A stretch of DNA of 64,000 bases from assembly GCF_002277955.1 (NCBI RefSeq), contig NZ_CP018477.1, positions 930,001 through 994,000 on the forward strand. The letters run 5' to 3'. The stretch is from Thermogutta terrifontis (lineage in GTDB: Bacteria; Planctomycetota; Planctomycetia; Pirellulales; Thermoguttaceae). Under the pieces are notes generated by a model that saw only the letters and a list, made by a program, of their open reading frames with translations, made no database searches and was not told the origin of the DNA. Shown here in pieces: positions 54,448-63,502 of this stretch (position 1 is the stretch's first letter; each line of letters opens with the position of its first letter). The position numbers and the translations under genes were made by a program.

Positions 54448-54865
54448 TCGAGTCCACCACTTCCAGTTCCACCAGACGGGCTGCCAGCAGCCGCAACGTC
54501 CAGCGGGAATGGCCCTCCGGCGGTGCCGAACAAGCCAGTTGCACCAGCTTCGCTTCACCCTCTCCGTCGAGCTTCCGCGGAGTCGGTGGCCGGGACCGTT
54601 CCTTCCGCTGAAGCACCGATAGCGGTCCTTCCAGCACGGCCTGCTTCCGCCAGTTCTGGATCGAGCGCTCCGTCGCCTCCACAGCCGCCGCCACCCGATG
54701 GTCCGGCCATCCCGGCCCGTGCTCGCCCTGGTCGCATTTCAGCAGCGCCCTGGCCCGCTGGACCTTCCAGGCGGCGATCGACTGGCGGCCTCGAGTTCCC
54801 TTGGCAATCCCTTCCAGTTCGGCACGTTCTTCCCCAGTGAGTTTCAACACATACTTGTGAGCCAT
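54404..54865 (-). CDS. IS630 transposase ORF A
   Basis: 153 residues from ATG 54865 (AGGAGG upstream). N-terminal HTH region (MAHKYVLKLTGEERAELEGI, then SIQNWRKQAVLEGPL). It ends at an A8 run; a -1 slip on A AAA AAA joins it to ORF B, which carries the catalytic core. This is the usual IS630 arrangement. Confidence 0.8.
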   Translation of the reverse strand: MAHKYVLKLTGEERAELEGIAKGTRGRQSIAAWKVQRARALLKCDQGEHGPGWPDHRVAAAVEATERSIQNWRKQAVLEGPLSVLQRKERSRPPTPRKLDGEGEAKLVQLACSAPPEGHSRWTLRLLAARLVELEVVDSISYETVRRTLKKTN

Positions 54866-54960
54866 TTCCTCCTCCCTGAGCTGATCCTCCCACCCAACTG
54901 CCAATCAAACCACCACACGCCCCCTTTATACACGAAAACCAAGCGGTGATGGGATACTAT

Positions 54961-55345
54961 GGCGATTCCGTGGAAAGCGAGTGGAAGCTGAAGAGGCACT
55001 CAATGATCTGGTCAAAGCCGGCCTAGGACACTGGGAAGAGTTACCCGCTGACAAAAGGGGGGTAGGCCAAAAACCATATTTCGACTCCACCGACACACCG
55101 ACACACCGACAAAACTTCACAAAAGCCGTGTTTCAGAGGGTTTTGTCGGTGTCGGTATCGTCAGTGCGCCGAAAAACGGGATTGATCACCAGGACACCCC
55201 AAACCCCACACCCCCCGAAAGTGGCGGGACGGATTCCGGCCAACCTGGACAACCCCAACGTTCCGAAGTGGACCTTGACGAACTGAACTGACGGCTGGCG
55301 GAGGCCGCGGAACATGACGCCGATGCTTGGTTGGATTTCTCATGA
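54961..55345 (+). pseudogene. 3' remnant of the right element's primase gene
   Basis: RFRGKRVEAEEALNDLVKAG matches the C-terminal region of the left primase (QFRGKPEEAEAVLSKL). Its 5' part is lost at the IS; a frameshift and a CGA-to-TGA change break the tail. The last part, PPESGGTDSGQPGQP, is shared with the left copy in DNA. Confidence 0.75.
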
Positions 55346-55359
55346 ACCGGAGGGCGGCA

Positions 55360-55851
55360 ATGGACTTACGGCACACCCACACCTTGGACACTGGCACTGA
55401 CCCCGAAACCAGGCCGGAAAGCGCCACGTACTTCCTTCACTGGCTCAATCGCCCTGGTGTCAAGGTGGTATGGGAAAACGGCAAACTTCGGCTTGGCGTG
55501 AAGCCCGGGGCGTTGACGGCTGACGAAGTGGCGGTGTTGCTTCAACACAAAGAGGAAGTGGGTGGCTGGCTGTTACTCCACACACTTTGGGAGGCGGGGT
55601 ATTCCCTCCGGTTGCAACCGAGCGAATATGGCCCGGGGTATGTCCTGATGCCCACGGGAAAGCCGGCGCGGCCCGTGGGTGATTTTCCAGCCCTCTTCGA
55701 GCTGTACGACAATTTCCATGACTCGGCGGTGGCCCTGCTACTGGATGCATGCCGGTTGCTCAAGATTGATCCCGTGGACTGGCCCAAGACCGCGGAGCGG
55801 TGGGTGAGGGAAGCGGTTCGATACGCTCGTGACGGAGAGCTAACGCCATGA
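55360..55851 (+). CDS. TubC-N-like small element protein (right copy)
   Basis: 163 residues, about 90% identical to the protein at 32025; same GGAGGG box and start. Here its TGA overlaps the ATG of the zinc-ribbon gene, because the HTH gene present in the left element is missing. Confidence 0.65.
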   Translation: MDLRHTHTLDTGTDPETRPESATYFLHWLNRPGVKVVWENGKLRLGVKPGALTADEVAVLLQHKEEVGGWLLLHTLWEAGYSLRLQPSEYGPGYVLMPTGKPARPVGDFPALFELYDNFHDSAVALLLDACRLLKIDPVDWPKTAERWVREAVRYARDGELTP

Positions 55852-56275
55852 GAATATCCTCACAGAAAGACACTTCCCCGCTCACGTTCAAAGACTTCCA
55901 GGAAGCGGTGAGCTGGATACTCCGGGAGGGCTTTCGGCTTCGGCTTCGCTCGGATGGCGTGGTGGAAGTGTGCCATTCACTCCCGGGGGAAGGCCGGTCA
56001 CCCAAGACATTCTGGACGCCCTTGTACCCTTCTACCGGGAGCTGAAGCGCCGGCTGAAAAAGCCCTGTGGTTGGCCCCGTAACGTGGAGCTGCCCAAGTG
56101 GTGGTCAGACATAGCCCTCGGCTTCACGATCACGCGGGCAAGGGCGTCGGAGTGCCCGGAATGCGGGTTTCCCGTGGTCATCCTGGTGGACTTGGACCTT
56201 TGGAATGAGTGGCGGTGCCCGCAATGTGGGGTGATTGCTGAACCTTGCTTGCCTAACGTCAAAACGGTATCATGA
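55848..56275 (+). pseudogene. Frameshifted zinc-ribbon element gene (right copy)
   Basis: Homologous to 32977-33405. A single T is missing in CACTCCCGGGGG (left copy CACTTCCCGGGGG), shifting the frame at CHSLPG. The zinc ribbon (CPECGFP, then WRCPQCG) remains in the second frame. Confidence 0.75.
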
Positions 56276-56285
56276 CGCCACAACA

Positions 56286-56378
56286 CGGGCGGGATAGGGG
56301 ACGCCCGACAAGCCGAACCCCCCGGCTTCCCGCCCGCATCTTTTTCTGGGGGTTAGCTTTATCACGGGGGAGTGTGAT
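56286..56378 (+). promoter_or_regulatory. Structured leader of the intact integrase
   Basis: Identical to 33416-33508: CGGGCGGGA/TCCCGCCCG stem and T-run, then ATCAC/GTGAT hairpin with the GGGGGAGT ribosome site in its loop. Confidence 0.6.
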
Positions 56379-57614
56379 ATGGCCTACATCTTCAAGAAGG
56401 TAATTACCCGGTGGCTATACCAGGGGGAGCGGGTGACGGCGGCCAAGGCCAAGCGACTCATCAAGCAAGGAAAGCCCGTTGAAAAGGTCCAAGAGCAATC
56501 CCGCAAGTGGTACATCCGGCTTCGACTCCCCAACGGCCAAGTGAAGGAATACCCCGGCTACACGGACAAGAAGGCCACACTGGCCTATGCCGCGGAGCTG
56601 GAGCGGGACGCGGAGCGGCTGGCTGCCGGGGTGATTCGCCCCACGGATAGGTTTCTTCGTGAACCGGTGGAAAACCACCTGGCCGACTTCCAGCGTGACT
56701 TGCAGGCCCGGGGTAGAACCCCCAAGCATATCACGCTCACGCTCTCCCGCATCCGCAAGGTGTTTTCGGTGGCTAACGTCGAAACTCTCGGCGATATTCG
56801 CCCGCAAGCCATCCGGGACGCGATTCTTTCCCTGGACGTGAGCACCGAAACCCGCAACCATCATCTTGTTGCATGCAAGGCGTTGTCCCGGTGGTTATGG
56901 AAACACGGCAAGCTGCCCGATGATCCACTGGCTGGACTCTCCCGCTGGAACGCTGAAGTGGATAGGCGGGTGAAACGAAGAGCACTGACCGCTGATGAAT
57001 TGCGACGGCTGATCGAAGCGACAGAACGAAGCCCACGTGTTTTCCGAGGTCTAACGGGGCGGGATAGGGCGGCCCTCTATCTGTTGGCCAGTTACTCTGG
57101 CTTTCGGGCGTCGGAGTTAGCCAGTTTGACGCGGGGGGCGTTAGCCCTGGATAGCAATCCGCCGACAGTTACCGTGGAAGCGGCTTACGCCAAGAACAAG
57201 CGACAGGATACCATCCCGCTTCCCGCTGACGTTGCGGGGTATCTTCGCCACTGGCTGAGCGCTCGGCCAACGATTCCTGCCCCGGCTACCAAGCTTTGGC
57301 CGGGAACGTGGAATGAGCGGGCAGCCAAGATGATTGCCCTGGACTTAGAGGAAGCGGGAATCCCCGTAGAAACCGAAAGCGGACGGCTGGACTTCCATTC
57401 GCTTCGTGGAACCTACGCCACACTGTTGGCCCGGGTGGGCGTCAATCTTCAAACAGCCCAAGCCCTCATGCGACACAGTGACCCGAAGTTGACGGCCAGA
57501 ACCTACACCAAGTTGGGCATCACTGACCTTGGGGAAACGGTGCGCCGGCTGGATGTAGCCCTACCCGCCCGGAGCGGTGATGACCAGGCGAACATCACCC
57601 ACCAAGAGGGATGA
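56379..57614 (+). CDS. int: Tyrosine integrase
   Basis: 411 residues, phage/ICE-type tyrosine recombinase. An N-terminal arm-binding domain with a Lys-rich strand, a core-binding helical domain (AEHLADFQRDLQARGRTP-like), and a catalytic domain with R (YSGFRASELAS), K/NKRQD strand, H-x-x-R (DFHSLRGTYATLL), a His/Asp box (MRHSDPKLTARTYTKLG) and the Tyr nucleophile in ARTY. Located 279 bp from tRNA-Met, as expected for a tRNA-integrating element. Nearly identical to the truncated left copy in its first 249 codons. Translation is likely controlled by the leader. Confidence 0.9.
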   Translation: MAYIFKKVITRWLYQGERVTAAKAKRLIKQGKPVEKVQEQSRKWYIRLRLPNGQVKEYPGYTDKKATLAYAAELERDAERLAAGVIRPTDRFLREPVENHLADFQRDLQARGRTPKHITLTLSRIRKVFSVANVETLGDIRPQAIRDAILSLDVSTETRNHHLVACKALSRWLWKHGKLPDDPLAGLSRWNAEVDRRVKRRALTADELRRLIEATERSPRVFRGLTGRDRAALYLLASYSGFRASELASLTRGALALDSNPPTVTVEAAYAKNKRQDTIPLPADVAGYLRHWLSARPTIPAPATKLWPGTWNERAAKMIALDLEEAGIPVETESGRLDFHSLRGTYATLLARVGVNLQTAQALMRHSDPKLTARTYTKLGITDLGETVRRLDVALPARSGDDQANITHQEG

Positions 57615-57732
57615 CGTTGCTTTTCTGACCCCCACCCCGTGACCCCGTTACGTAGGGGCTGGTGATACTCCGCCGTGGTCATGACCAAAAGGACACTGTA
57701 CGCTTGAGCAGTGTACAAAGGGGTAGTTCTGG

Positions 57733-57751
57733 TTGCACTTATGGTTGCACT
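57733..57751. promoter_or_regulatory. Candidate integrase arm-site pair at the right end
   Basis: TTGCACT at 57733 and 57745, 12 bp spacing, 148 bp before the att core. Confidence 0.45.
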
Positions 57752-57830
57752 TCTTGGGTACTCTACGTGGTTTTTTCTGTCTCTAACTGACATGTACGTT
57801 TTTTCTGCCGAAACATTGTGGCGCAATCAA

Positions 57831-57878
57831 AAACCCCGTGAAATCCATCACTTACGCGGGAAATCACGGGGTTTTTTG
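57831..57878 (-). terminator. Terminator of tRNA-Met
   Basis: CCCCGTGA/TCACGGGG hairpin with T-runs on both strands, directly after the tRNA on the minus strand. It may also stop integrase transcription. Confidence 0.7.
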
Positions 57879-57880
57879 GC

Positions 57881-57942
57881 TTACTGTGTCAGTGCCGGCG
57901 CAGGGACTCGAACCCCGGACACGCGGATTATGATTCCGCTGC
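57881..57942. repeat. Right att core (62 bp)
   Basis: Perfect match to 27497-27558. Bases 57893-57942 lie inside the tRNA gene, so the tRNA stays intact after integration. Confidence 0.85.
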
Positions 57943-57966
57943 TCTAACCAACTGAGCTACGCCGGC
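57893..57966 (-). tRNA. tRNA-Met (anticodon CAT)
   Basis: 74-nt cloverleaf on the minus strand: acceptor GCCGGCG, D-arm GCTCAGTTGGTTAGAGC, anticodon loop ATCATAA (CAT), T-arm CGGGG-TTCGAGT-CCCTG, discriminator A. CCA is not encoded. Ile-CAT (lysidine) is an alternative to elongator Met. Integration target of the island. Confidence 0.93.
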
Positions 57967-58484
57967 TTATTGTGGCGGCTGCCGCATCCTTTATCTGAAA
58001 AATAGCGTCTCCCCCTACCACAGGCAAGGGGGCCGAGACTTGACTCATCCCCACGTTCTTTCTATTGGAGACGCGGATTTCCAAATGGGTTCGGGTGGGA
58101 GCGAGATCCAACCCGGAAAGACATGCTCGTCACGTCCGCTTTTCCACATAACGGATCGTCTATCGGCCCTCACTGCGCACGCCAGGCGTGCCCCTCCACA
58201 TCGCGTTTTTTCTTAGACGGGCACGACAAGGATTCACCGGTAGGGACGATTCATGAATCGCCCCTACCGTCTGATGGCCAACTGTGCCGAGTCGTCAAAG
58301 CCCAGTCGGCAAGATGGGTGGTGCGCACGATGGAATGTGGATCTGATAAGCACGTTCCTCTGCGCTGAATCTTACTTTCCGTAAGCCCTTGCCAAGGTCC
58401 GCGCTTTTTTCCCGTCACAGGAAACAAAGGTGGATATGAGTCGGACGCGAGGGGGATAGCTCTCTCGCGGGTGGGGTTCCCCGC
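57967..58484. other. Intergenic stretch with dispersed palindrome
   Basis: No supported gene; an open frame at 58123-58368 is crossed by the palindrome and has no ribosome site. Confidence 0.45.
58238..58269. repeat. Dispersed palindromic repeat (copy 2)
   Basis: Arms CGGTAGGGACGATTC and GAATCGCCCCTACCG around AT, one mismatch. Same design as 2319-2346. Confidence 0.7.
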
Positions 58485-60218
58485 TCATTCGGAGGTCTCC
58501 GCTCGATTTCTCGCGGGGGCCCAACGAACAACAAATCGCACGTCTCCTTCAAACACGCCTTTGGTAGCATCGAACTTCAGCGGGCGTCCGCCGTCATCCT
58601 TAACATCGGGTCCAAGGCTGTAAAGGATAAGCTCATCCTTACTAGCCAATCGGGCTCGCAGGGGATGCCCATCCGCAGGATCCATCGGCACGAATGGCAG
58701 TTCATCCGGTACAAGTTCGTCCAATGTTTTTGGAAGTCGGTTGTGACGGAGGGCGTAACGATAGACGGCCAGCCCGGCCTCCGCCACATGCCGACGCGCT
58801 TCGGCCCTTGCAAGCGCGAGGTAGACACCGCGGTAGGAGGGCCAAGTGGCGCTGGTCAGGGGGGCTCTCCATCGGGCATTCTCAACCTTCTGGTCCAAAG
58901 ATGCCACCGATTCCAGTCTTTGAGTCAGGGGGAAAAGCTGCAGGCTCGCGAAGGATTCAACGTGGCTCATGAGTTCTCGGAACAGTGTCAAATCATCCAC
59001 AAGCCATGGAGAGCTAAAGGTTGAAAATTGACTCACCAGCGGCGGTTCGCCTCCCCGGCTCAGTGCGACCACCGTCGTTATCGGTAACTCGCCGGTGGCA
59101 ACAGAGCAAAATGTTAAAAGACCCGTGGCTTCCTCCATTCGAACGGAACGGCTGAATACTTCCTGCAGGGAAGAGGTCCATTCGAGCCGGATCCGGGCCA
59201 GCATTTCCTGGCTGAGTTCCGCATGCATCAGGAGATTTTCGAGCTCTCTTACGGCTGAAGCCTCGAGGCTTATCGAGACCAGCATGCCGACAAGAAAAGG
59301 TTCCTTGGAATGGCGGGCGAGACCAAAAAGGGCGTTGATGTCGTCAATGGCTTGGGAAAAATGACCATGCGCCAGAGAATACCGGGCATCCAGGGCGAGG
59401 AGCCGACCCGCTGTGCGGAAGTCGGATAGTTGGGGCAGGAGCATGTTGAAGCTGGGGCGAAAATAATCCCGTTCAAAATGACACGCGGGCAGGGCTGCAG
59501 CCCGACGGAGCAGGGCCAGCTCGCCTGCTCGCTGACGGAGGAATTCCCCCAGCTCAGGGTTCCCGAAATCAAAAGCCTCGTGTTCGAAATTCTGGGAATC
59601 GGCTTGCGAGGTCGTCCCGTCTTCCATCTCCCGGGTTAAGGCCTCGCTGGCTTGCACGTACACTTCGGGCCAGTGCTTTTGGGTCACGTGCCAGTGGGAA
59701 AAGAGGAGATCATAGAGCATGGCGGCGTTTTCGCTTTCTGGCGGACGTTCAGGAGCCACCGAGGCTGCCAGCGTATAGGCTTCCACCCGTACCGCTGCCA
59801 TGGTTTGGCGTACCGTCAAATCAATCATTATGAGCGTTAATAGCTCGAGCATGATCGCGGCGAGGAAAAGGGCGGTCAATCCCATCCGGGACCACGCTGC
59901 CGCCCGTGGCAAGAGCGTTTTGTCAGCCCTGTCGCGTTGCCAACCTTTGAGTAACAACAGCACTCCCAGGACGTAGGGGGCGATAATAGGAATGGCTAGC
60001 GCGAGCAATCGCAGAGGACTTTTGCCGACCCAGCTTCCAAACAGGGTGAACGAAAGCGAAAGGATCCACGCCGTCAGGGCCACGCCGATCCCAGCGATGA
60101 TGATGAGAACTCCTCCTCGCACCAGCCGTGATGCGGAACTACTTAGCGCTACGAGGATAGCGACCAGGAGCAGGGAAACCACTAGACTTTCAAGAGCAAT
60201 AAGAATCAGGTACGCCAT
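58485..60218 (-). CDS. Hypothetical multi-pass membrane protein
   Basis: 577 residues, unrecognised. Four hydrophobic segments occupy the first 140 residues (MAYLILIALESLVVSLLLVA; GGVLIIIAGIGVALTAWIL; LLALAIPIIAPYVLGVLLLL; ALFLAAIMLELLTLIMI). A large soluble domain follows, with helical repeats (RLLALDARYSLAHGHFSQAI) and a C-terminal part with GHPLRARLASKDELILYSLG, seen at the end of pseudopilin-like and related planctomycete proteins. GGGAG precedes the ATG. Last gene of an ECF sigma operon. Confidence 0.7.
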   Translation of the reverse strand: MAYLILIALESLVVSLLLVAILVALSSSASRLVRGGVLIIIAGIGVALTAWILSLSFTLFGSWVGKSPLRLLALAIPIIAPYVLGVLLLLKGWQRDRADKTLLPRAAAWSRMGLTALFLAAIMLELLTLIMIDLTVRQTMAAVRVEAYTLAASVAPERPPESENAAMLYDLLFSHWHVTQKHWPEVYVQASEALTREMEDGTTSQADSQNFEHEAFDFGNPELGEFLRQRAGELALLRRAAALPACHFERDYFRPSFNMLLPQLSDFRTAGRLLALDARYSLAHGHFSQAIDDINALFGLARHSKEPFLVGMLVSISLEASAVRELENLLMHAELSQEMLARIRLEWTSSLQEVFSRSVRMEEATGLLTFCSVATGELPITTVVALSRGGEPPLVSQFSTFSSPWLVDDLTLFRELMSHVESFASLQLFPLTQRLESVASLDQKVENARWRAPLTSATWPSYRGVYLALARAEARRHVAEAGLAVYRYALRHNRLPKTLDELVPDELPFVPMDPADGHPLRARLASKDELILYSLGPDVKDDGGRPLKFDATKGVFEGDVRFVVRWAPARNRAETSE

Positions 60219-60270
60219 AGCAAAGCTCCCAGCGAACCGCCGCCAAGTGCGGCGCCCTTGTGACTGTCCC

Positions 60271-60657
60271 CTAATACGGGTACGAAGGTCTCACAAACTC
60301 CTCATCCCGCACTGTGTCCGTGAACAGAGCGTCCATGCGTCCATTGGCCTGCAGGAACCGAAGTTGTTGTTGCCAGATTTGCATTTCGACTAAATCGCGG
60401 GGAGCGGGTGCTGGAACCAGCACCTTCAATCTCATGCCCTGGGTCCATGTGAGAAGGAGGCATGCCAGGAACATGCAGGCTGCAGCAATGCTCATCCAAA
60501 ACATTTGACCACGCCGTTTTTCCTTCTCAAGGTATTCCCTGGCCTGCGTCAGGATCCTCTCGCGAAGCTCCCCACGGGGAGAGATGCGAGGCAGGATTGC
60601 GAGCATGTGCTCGATGGAACTCACATCTTCAGCTCTCAGATTGTCCGGCGAGGCCAT
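60271..60657 (-). CDS. Single-pass membrane protein, possible anti-sigma factor
   Basis: 128 residues from the ATG at 60657. A short cytosolic N-terminal part (MASPDNLRAEDVSSIEHMLA), one membrane segment (FWMSIAAACMFLACLLLTW), and an outside tail. No zinc-binding HxxxCxxC motif, so not a classic ZAS anti-sigma. It overlaps the sigma gene by 29 bp, the usual position of an anti-sigma gene; function inferred from that. An earlier in-frame start at 60771 would overlap the sigma gene further. Confidence 0.6.
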   Translation of the reverse strand: MASPDNLRAEDVSSIEHMLAILPRISPRGELRERILTQAREYLEKEKRRGQMFWMSIAAACMFLACLLLTWTQGMRLKVLVPAPAPRDLVEMQIWQQQLRFLQANGRMDALFTDTVRDEEFVRPSYPY

Positions 60658-61210
60658 GGTTACGCTCTTCTCCCTGAGAACACAGGTATTGACGAAGTTT
60701 TTGCAGAGCGTAGCGATAGCGACTGGCTGCCGTATTCGGGCTGATTCCCAGTACCGTCGCGATTTCGGCAAACGTCAGTTCGCCATCGATTTTCAGCAGA
60801 ACGACCTCTTGCTGTTCCGATGGCAGGCGATGGATCGCCTGAAGCACCGTTTCCGACCAGATCGTTTCCCCGTGTTGCCCTTCCGGCGTGCAAGTCGCCG
60901 AGTTGTGGAAGCGATCACATTCCGCTTGTTGATCGCGGTGTCGAACGGCCTGGAGTCTTGCCACCGCCCTCCGTAGGCAACAAAACAGGTAGGCGGAGAG
61001 ATCTTCCACCGTGCCCAGGCGATAACGCACCTTCAAAACCCCCAGAAAGACCTCCTGCACGGCGTCCTCGGCCAGGGCATGTTCCCCGAGCATCCTGAAC
61101 GCTACGCGGTACAAACGCCCCGCAAAGCGATCGTACAACTCGGCCAGGGCTGTCGGATCGCCGTCGCGGAATCTTTCGAGGAGGTTGGCATACTCATCAT
61201 GGGGCATCAC
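60629..61210 (-). CDS. ECF sigma factor
   Basis: 193 residues with region 2 (LYDRFAGRLYRVAFRMLGEH, AEDAVQEVFL, SAYLFCCLRRAV) and region 4 (IHRLPSEQQEVVLLKIDGEL, TFAEIATVLGISPNTAASRY). An insert of about 25 residues separates the two. GAGGCG precedes the ATG. Its target promoters are unknown; ECF factors usually control envelope or stress genes and often their own operon, here the two membrane proteins downstream. It is transcribed away from the B12 locus. Confidence 0.9.
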   Translation of the reverse strand: MMPHDEYANLLERFRDGDPTALAELYDRFAGRLYRVAFRMLGEHALAEDAVQEVFLGVLKVRYRLGTVEDLSAYLFCCLRRAVARLQAVRHRDQQAECDRFHNSATCTPEGQHGETIWSETVLQAIHRLPSEQQEVVLLKIDGELTFAEIATVLGISPNTAASRYRYALQKLRQYLCSQGEERNHGLAGQSES

Positions 61211-61348
61211 GCCTCGTCGTCCTTATGGCTCCCTGATAGTAAGAGAAGTTTCAAACCCGGATTTGTCTAACCGATTTGTTAGAAAAGGGCAACTGTTCCG
61301 AAATCCACTCCATTTCCAGTTTTATTAACGCGGGGCCAGTTCTGCCTG

Positions 61349-61377
61349 TTGACACGACCGTGTCGCCTTGCTAGCAT
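61349..61377 (+). promoter_or_regulatory. Sigma-70 promoter of the B12-riboswitch operon
   Basis: TTGACA at 61349-61354, 17-base spacer, TAGCAT at 61372-61377. Transcription would start just before the riboswitch. Confidence 0.65.
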
Positions 61378-61389
61378 GATGGCGTTGGG

Positions 61390-61640
61390 CGTTGGTGTCC
61401 GGCCGGACGGCTTGTCTGGTCGGGTAACAGGGAATCCGGTGCAAATCCGGAACGGTCCCCGCCGCTGTGACCGGACGTTACCAGACCCGCCCAGTCTCCT
61501 TGGCCATTGTCGCGGCCTAAAGCCCTTGGCGGTCTTGATCGCCGAGGGCGATTGCGACGAGAAGGCCGGGTTGGGTCGAGTCCGGAAGTCAGAAGACCTA
61601 CCAACGCAGGACTGTCGGTCCTCTGCGTGGGACGGAGGCC
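61390..61640 (+). ncRNA. Cobalamin riboswitch
   Basis: Conserved B12-element core: ACAGGGAATCCGGTGCAAAT (from 61427), GCCGCTGTGACCGG (B12 box, 61461), and AGTCAGAAGACCTACC near the 3' end (61587). Length about 240 nt is normal. It sits upstream of the pseudopilin gene and should repress the operon when cobalamin is plentiful, by transcription or translation control; a hairpin and T-run near 61652-61659 could be part of the expression platform. Confidence 0.9.
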
Positions 61641-61677
61641 GCAGATAGCACGGCTTTTTCAGGGGTGTGCCTTATTC

Positions 61678-62520
61678 ATGGAATATTGCACGATTCCGCA
61701 GCACGGCGCTTCCGGTGCGCGCCGGGCCGCCTTCACCCTGGTGGAATTGTTGGTTGTTATCGCCATTGTGGGGCTGCTGGTGGGGCTCCTTTTGCCGGCT
61801 GTGCAGGCAGCTCGCGAGGCCGCACGCCGCGCCTCCTGCACCAACAATCTCCGCCAAATGGGGCTGGGCCTGCACAATTACCATCAGGCGATGGGCTGCT
61901 TCCCGCCTGGAGGCATAGAACATCGCGCGATGATCAATCCCAAAACCGGCAGACCCTACGGTCCTGCCGGACGGCAGCTTGCATGGTCTGTTTTTCTCCT
62001 TCCGTATGTGGAGCAGAAACCTCTCTATGATCGCATCGACACGGGTAAACCGTTCGATGCACCGGAGAATGCCGAAGCGGCTGCCACTATCTTGCCGCTT
62101 TATATCTGCCCCAGCGCGACCAACCAGCGTGAATTGCGACAGGGACGTGGTCCATGCGATTACGGGGGTATCTACGGGGAACGCATCACCAGCCCCAACA
62201 ATCCGCCCAAGGGGATGATGCTCTATGACTGCGCACTGACGGTGGCCGACTGCACGGACGGGACATCCTGCACGCTGATCATTTCGGAGGACTCGGGATT
62301 CCGCGACGGTCAGTGGATCAACGGTCTGAACGTGTTTGATCAGGCTTTCGCCATCAACAAAGCCCCGGCTTTCGAGAACGACATCCGGAGCAAACACCCG
62401 GGCGGTGCGAACGCACTTTTTACGGACGGATCGGTGCACTTTCTTAAGGAAACGATGGATCTGAAAGTCCTGGCGGCCCTTTGCACCCGCGCGGGTGGAG
62501 AGGTTGTCGGTGAATGGTGA
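61678..62520 (+). CDS. DUF1559-type pseudopilin
   Basis: 280 residues. Type IV prepilin leader and hydrophobic helix ([40 protein letters not shown]), cleavage expected before the Phe. The DUF1559 hallmark follows ([24 protein letters not shown]), ending with [20 protein letters not shown]. This family is highly expanded in planctomycetes. The ATG at 61678 has AGGGG upstream. First gene of the riboswitch-controlled operon; it may build a surface appendage or secretion pseudopilus. Confidence 0.9.
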   Translation: MEYCTIPQHGASGARRAAFTLVELLVVIAIVGLLVGLLLPAVQAAREAARRASCTNNLRQMGLGLHNYHQAMGCFPPGGIEHRAMINPKTGRPYGPAGRQLAWSVFLLPYVEQKPLYDRIDTGKPFDAPENAEAAATILPLYICPSATNQRELRQGRGPCDYGGIYGERITSPNNPPKGMMLYDCALTVADCTDGTSCTLIISEDSGFRDGQWINGLNVFDQAFAINKAPAFENDIRSKHPGGANALFTDGSVHFLKETMDLKVLAALCTRAGGEVVGEW

Positions 62521-62607
62521 TCGGATATCGCGCTGGCGGTCAGCGCGGCGCTCGGAGGGGTTGGTGTGAGTTCCGAGGGGAAAAGACTTAACAGAAAGGA
62601 GCCATTG

Positions 62608-63471
62608 ATGCGCAGACGTGTAAGCCTTTTCCTCCTGACCCCCGTCGTGCTGATGGCAGTTAAAGCAAAAGTTGATGCCGGCCCGTATGATCCCGCTGCG
62701 GGTCAACCGGGTTCCCTGGCGGTTCATATGTCCGATCCCGCATTTGTAGGATGGGCAAGCGGCTGGCGGGATTATCAGCCGGGAGCGAATGTTTCCATCA
62801 CCTGGCAAACCCCAAACAAGGCCCTGGGACCGGCGGTGGGTAATTCGTTCGATGTTGTCAGTCTGGGAGAAGGGGGAAGCATCGTCCTGACATTCGATCG
62901 GCCAATTTTCGACGGACCCGGTTGGGACTTCGCCGTGTTTGAAAACAGCTTTAGCGATACCTTTCTGGAACTTGCGTACGTGGAAGTTTCCAGTGATGGA
63001 GTCAATTACTTCCGGTTTCCCAACGATTCCCTCACACCCGGCCCTGTGGGGCCATATGGCGCCGTGGACCCGACAAATATCACCGGTTTGGCTGGTAAAT
63101 ACCGGCAGGGTTGGGGAACCCCGTTCGACCTAGCCGTTTTGGTCGGAATATCGCCCCTATTAGATTTCAGCAACATTCAATTTGTTCGCATTTTGGACAT
63201 CATTGGAGACGGGACCTATCGGGACACGTCGGGAGACCCGATTTACGACCCTTACCCGACCACGGGTTCCGCAGGATTTGACCTCGACGCCGTGGGAGTT
63301 CGGTATTTTGCTCCGGAAGCGCACATTGTTCCCGAGCCATCCGCGCTCGCCATCCTGTTAACGGCAATCCCGTTTATAGGAGTCAAGCTTGGCCGAAAAT
63401 TTTGGAATGCAAAATCGGCCGGTGTGATTCAGAGGACTGAATCAGTTGGTGACCAGGTTACTCTTTCCTAA
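62608..63471 (+). CDS. PEP-CTERM surface protein
   Basis: 287 residues. N-terminal signal peptide ([19 protein letters not shown]). Beta-rich body ([40 protein letters not shown]). C-terminal [20 protein letters not shown] plus basic tail is a PEP-CTERM sorting signal for exosortase. AAAGGAG precedes the ATG at 62608; ATG 62566 is too early. B12-regulated members of this group have been seen in planctomycetes; a role in cobalamin capture is inferred. Confidence 0.82.
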   Translation: MRRRVSLFLLTPVVLMAVKAKVDAGPYDPAAGQPGSLAVHMSDPAFVGWASGWRDYQPGANVSITWQTPNKALGPAVGNSFDVVSLGEGGSIVLTFDRPIFDGPGWDFAVFENSFSDTFLELAYVEVSSDGVNYFRFPNDSLTPGPVGPYGAVDPTNITGLAGKYRQGWGTPFDLAVLVGISPLLDFSNIQFVRILDIIGDGTYRDTSGDPIYDPYPTTGSAGFDLDAVGVRYFAPEAHIVPEPSALAILLTAIPFIGVKLGRKFWNAKSAGVIQRTESVGDQVTLS

Positions 63472-63502
63472 GTCGTCACATTTCTGCTGAGGAGGTGCAT
63501 CC

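Larger units (their letters stand above)
53705..54957 (-). mobile_element. IS630-family insertion sequence, 1,253 bp
   Basis: Ends are inverted: CTATCCCATCAC at the left and GTGATGGGATAC at the right, flanked by TA on both sides (53703-53704, 54958-54959), the IS630/Tc1 target. Transposase on the minus strand in two parts plus a frameshift. Sequence on each side belongs to different genes, so a deletion accompanied or followed insertion. Confidence 0.85.

Noticed and set aside
58123-58368. 81-codon open frame
   Set aside because: Contains the palindromic repeat and has no ribosome site.
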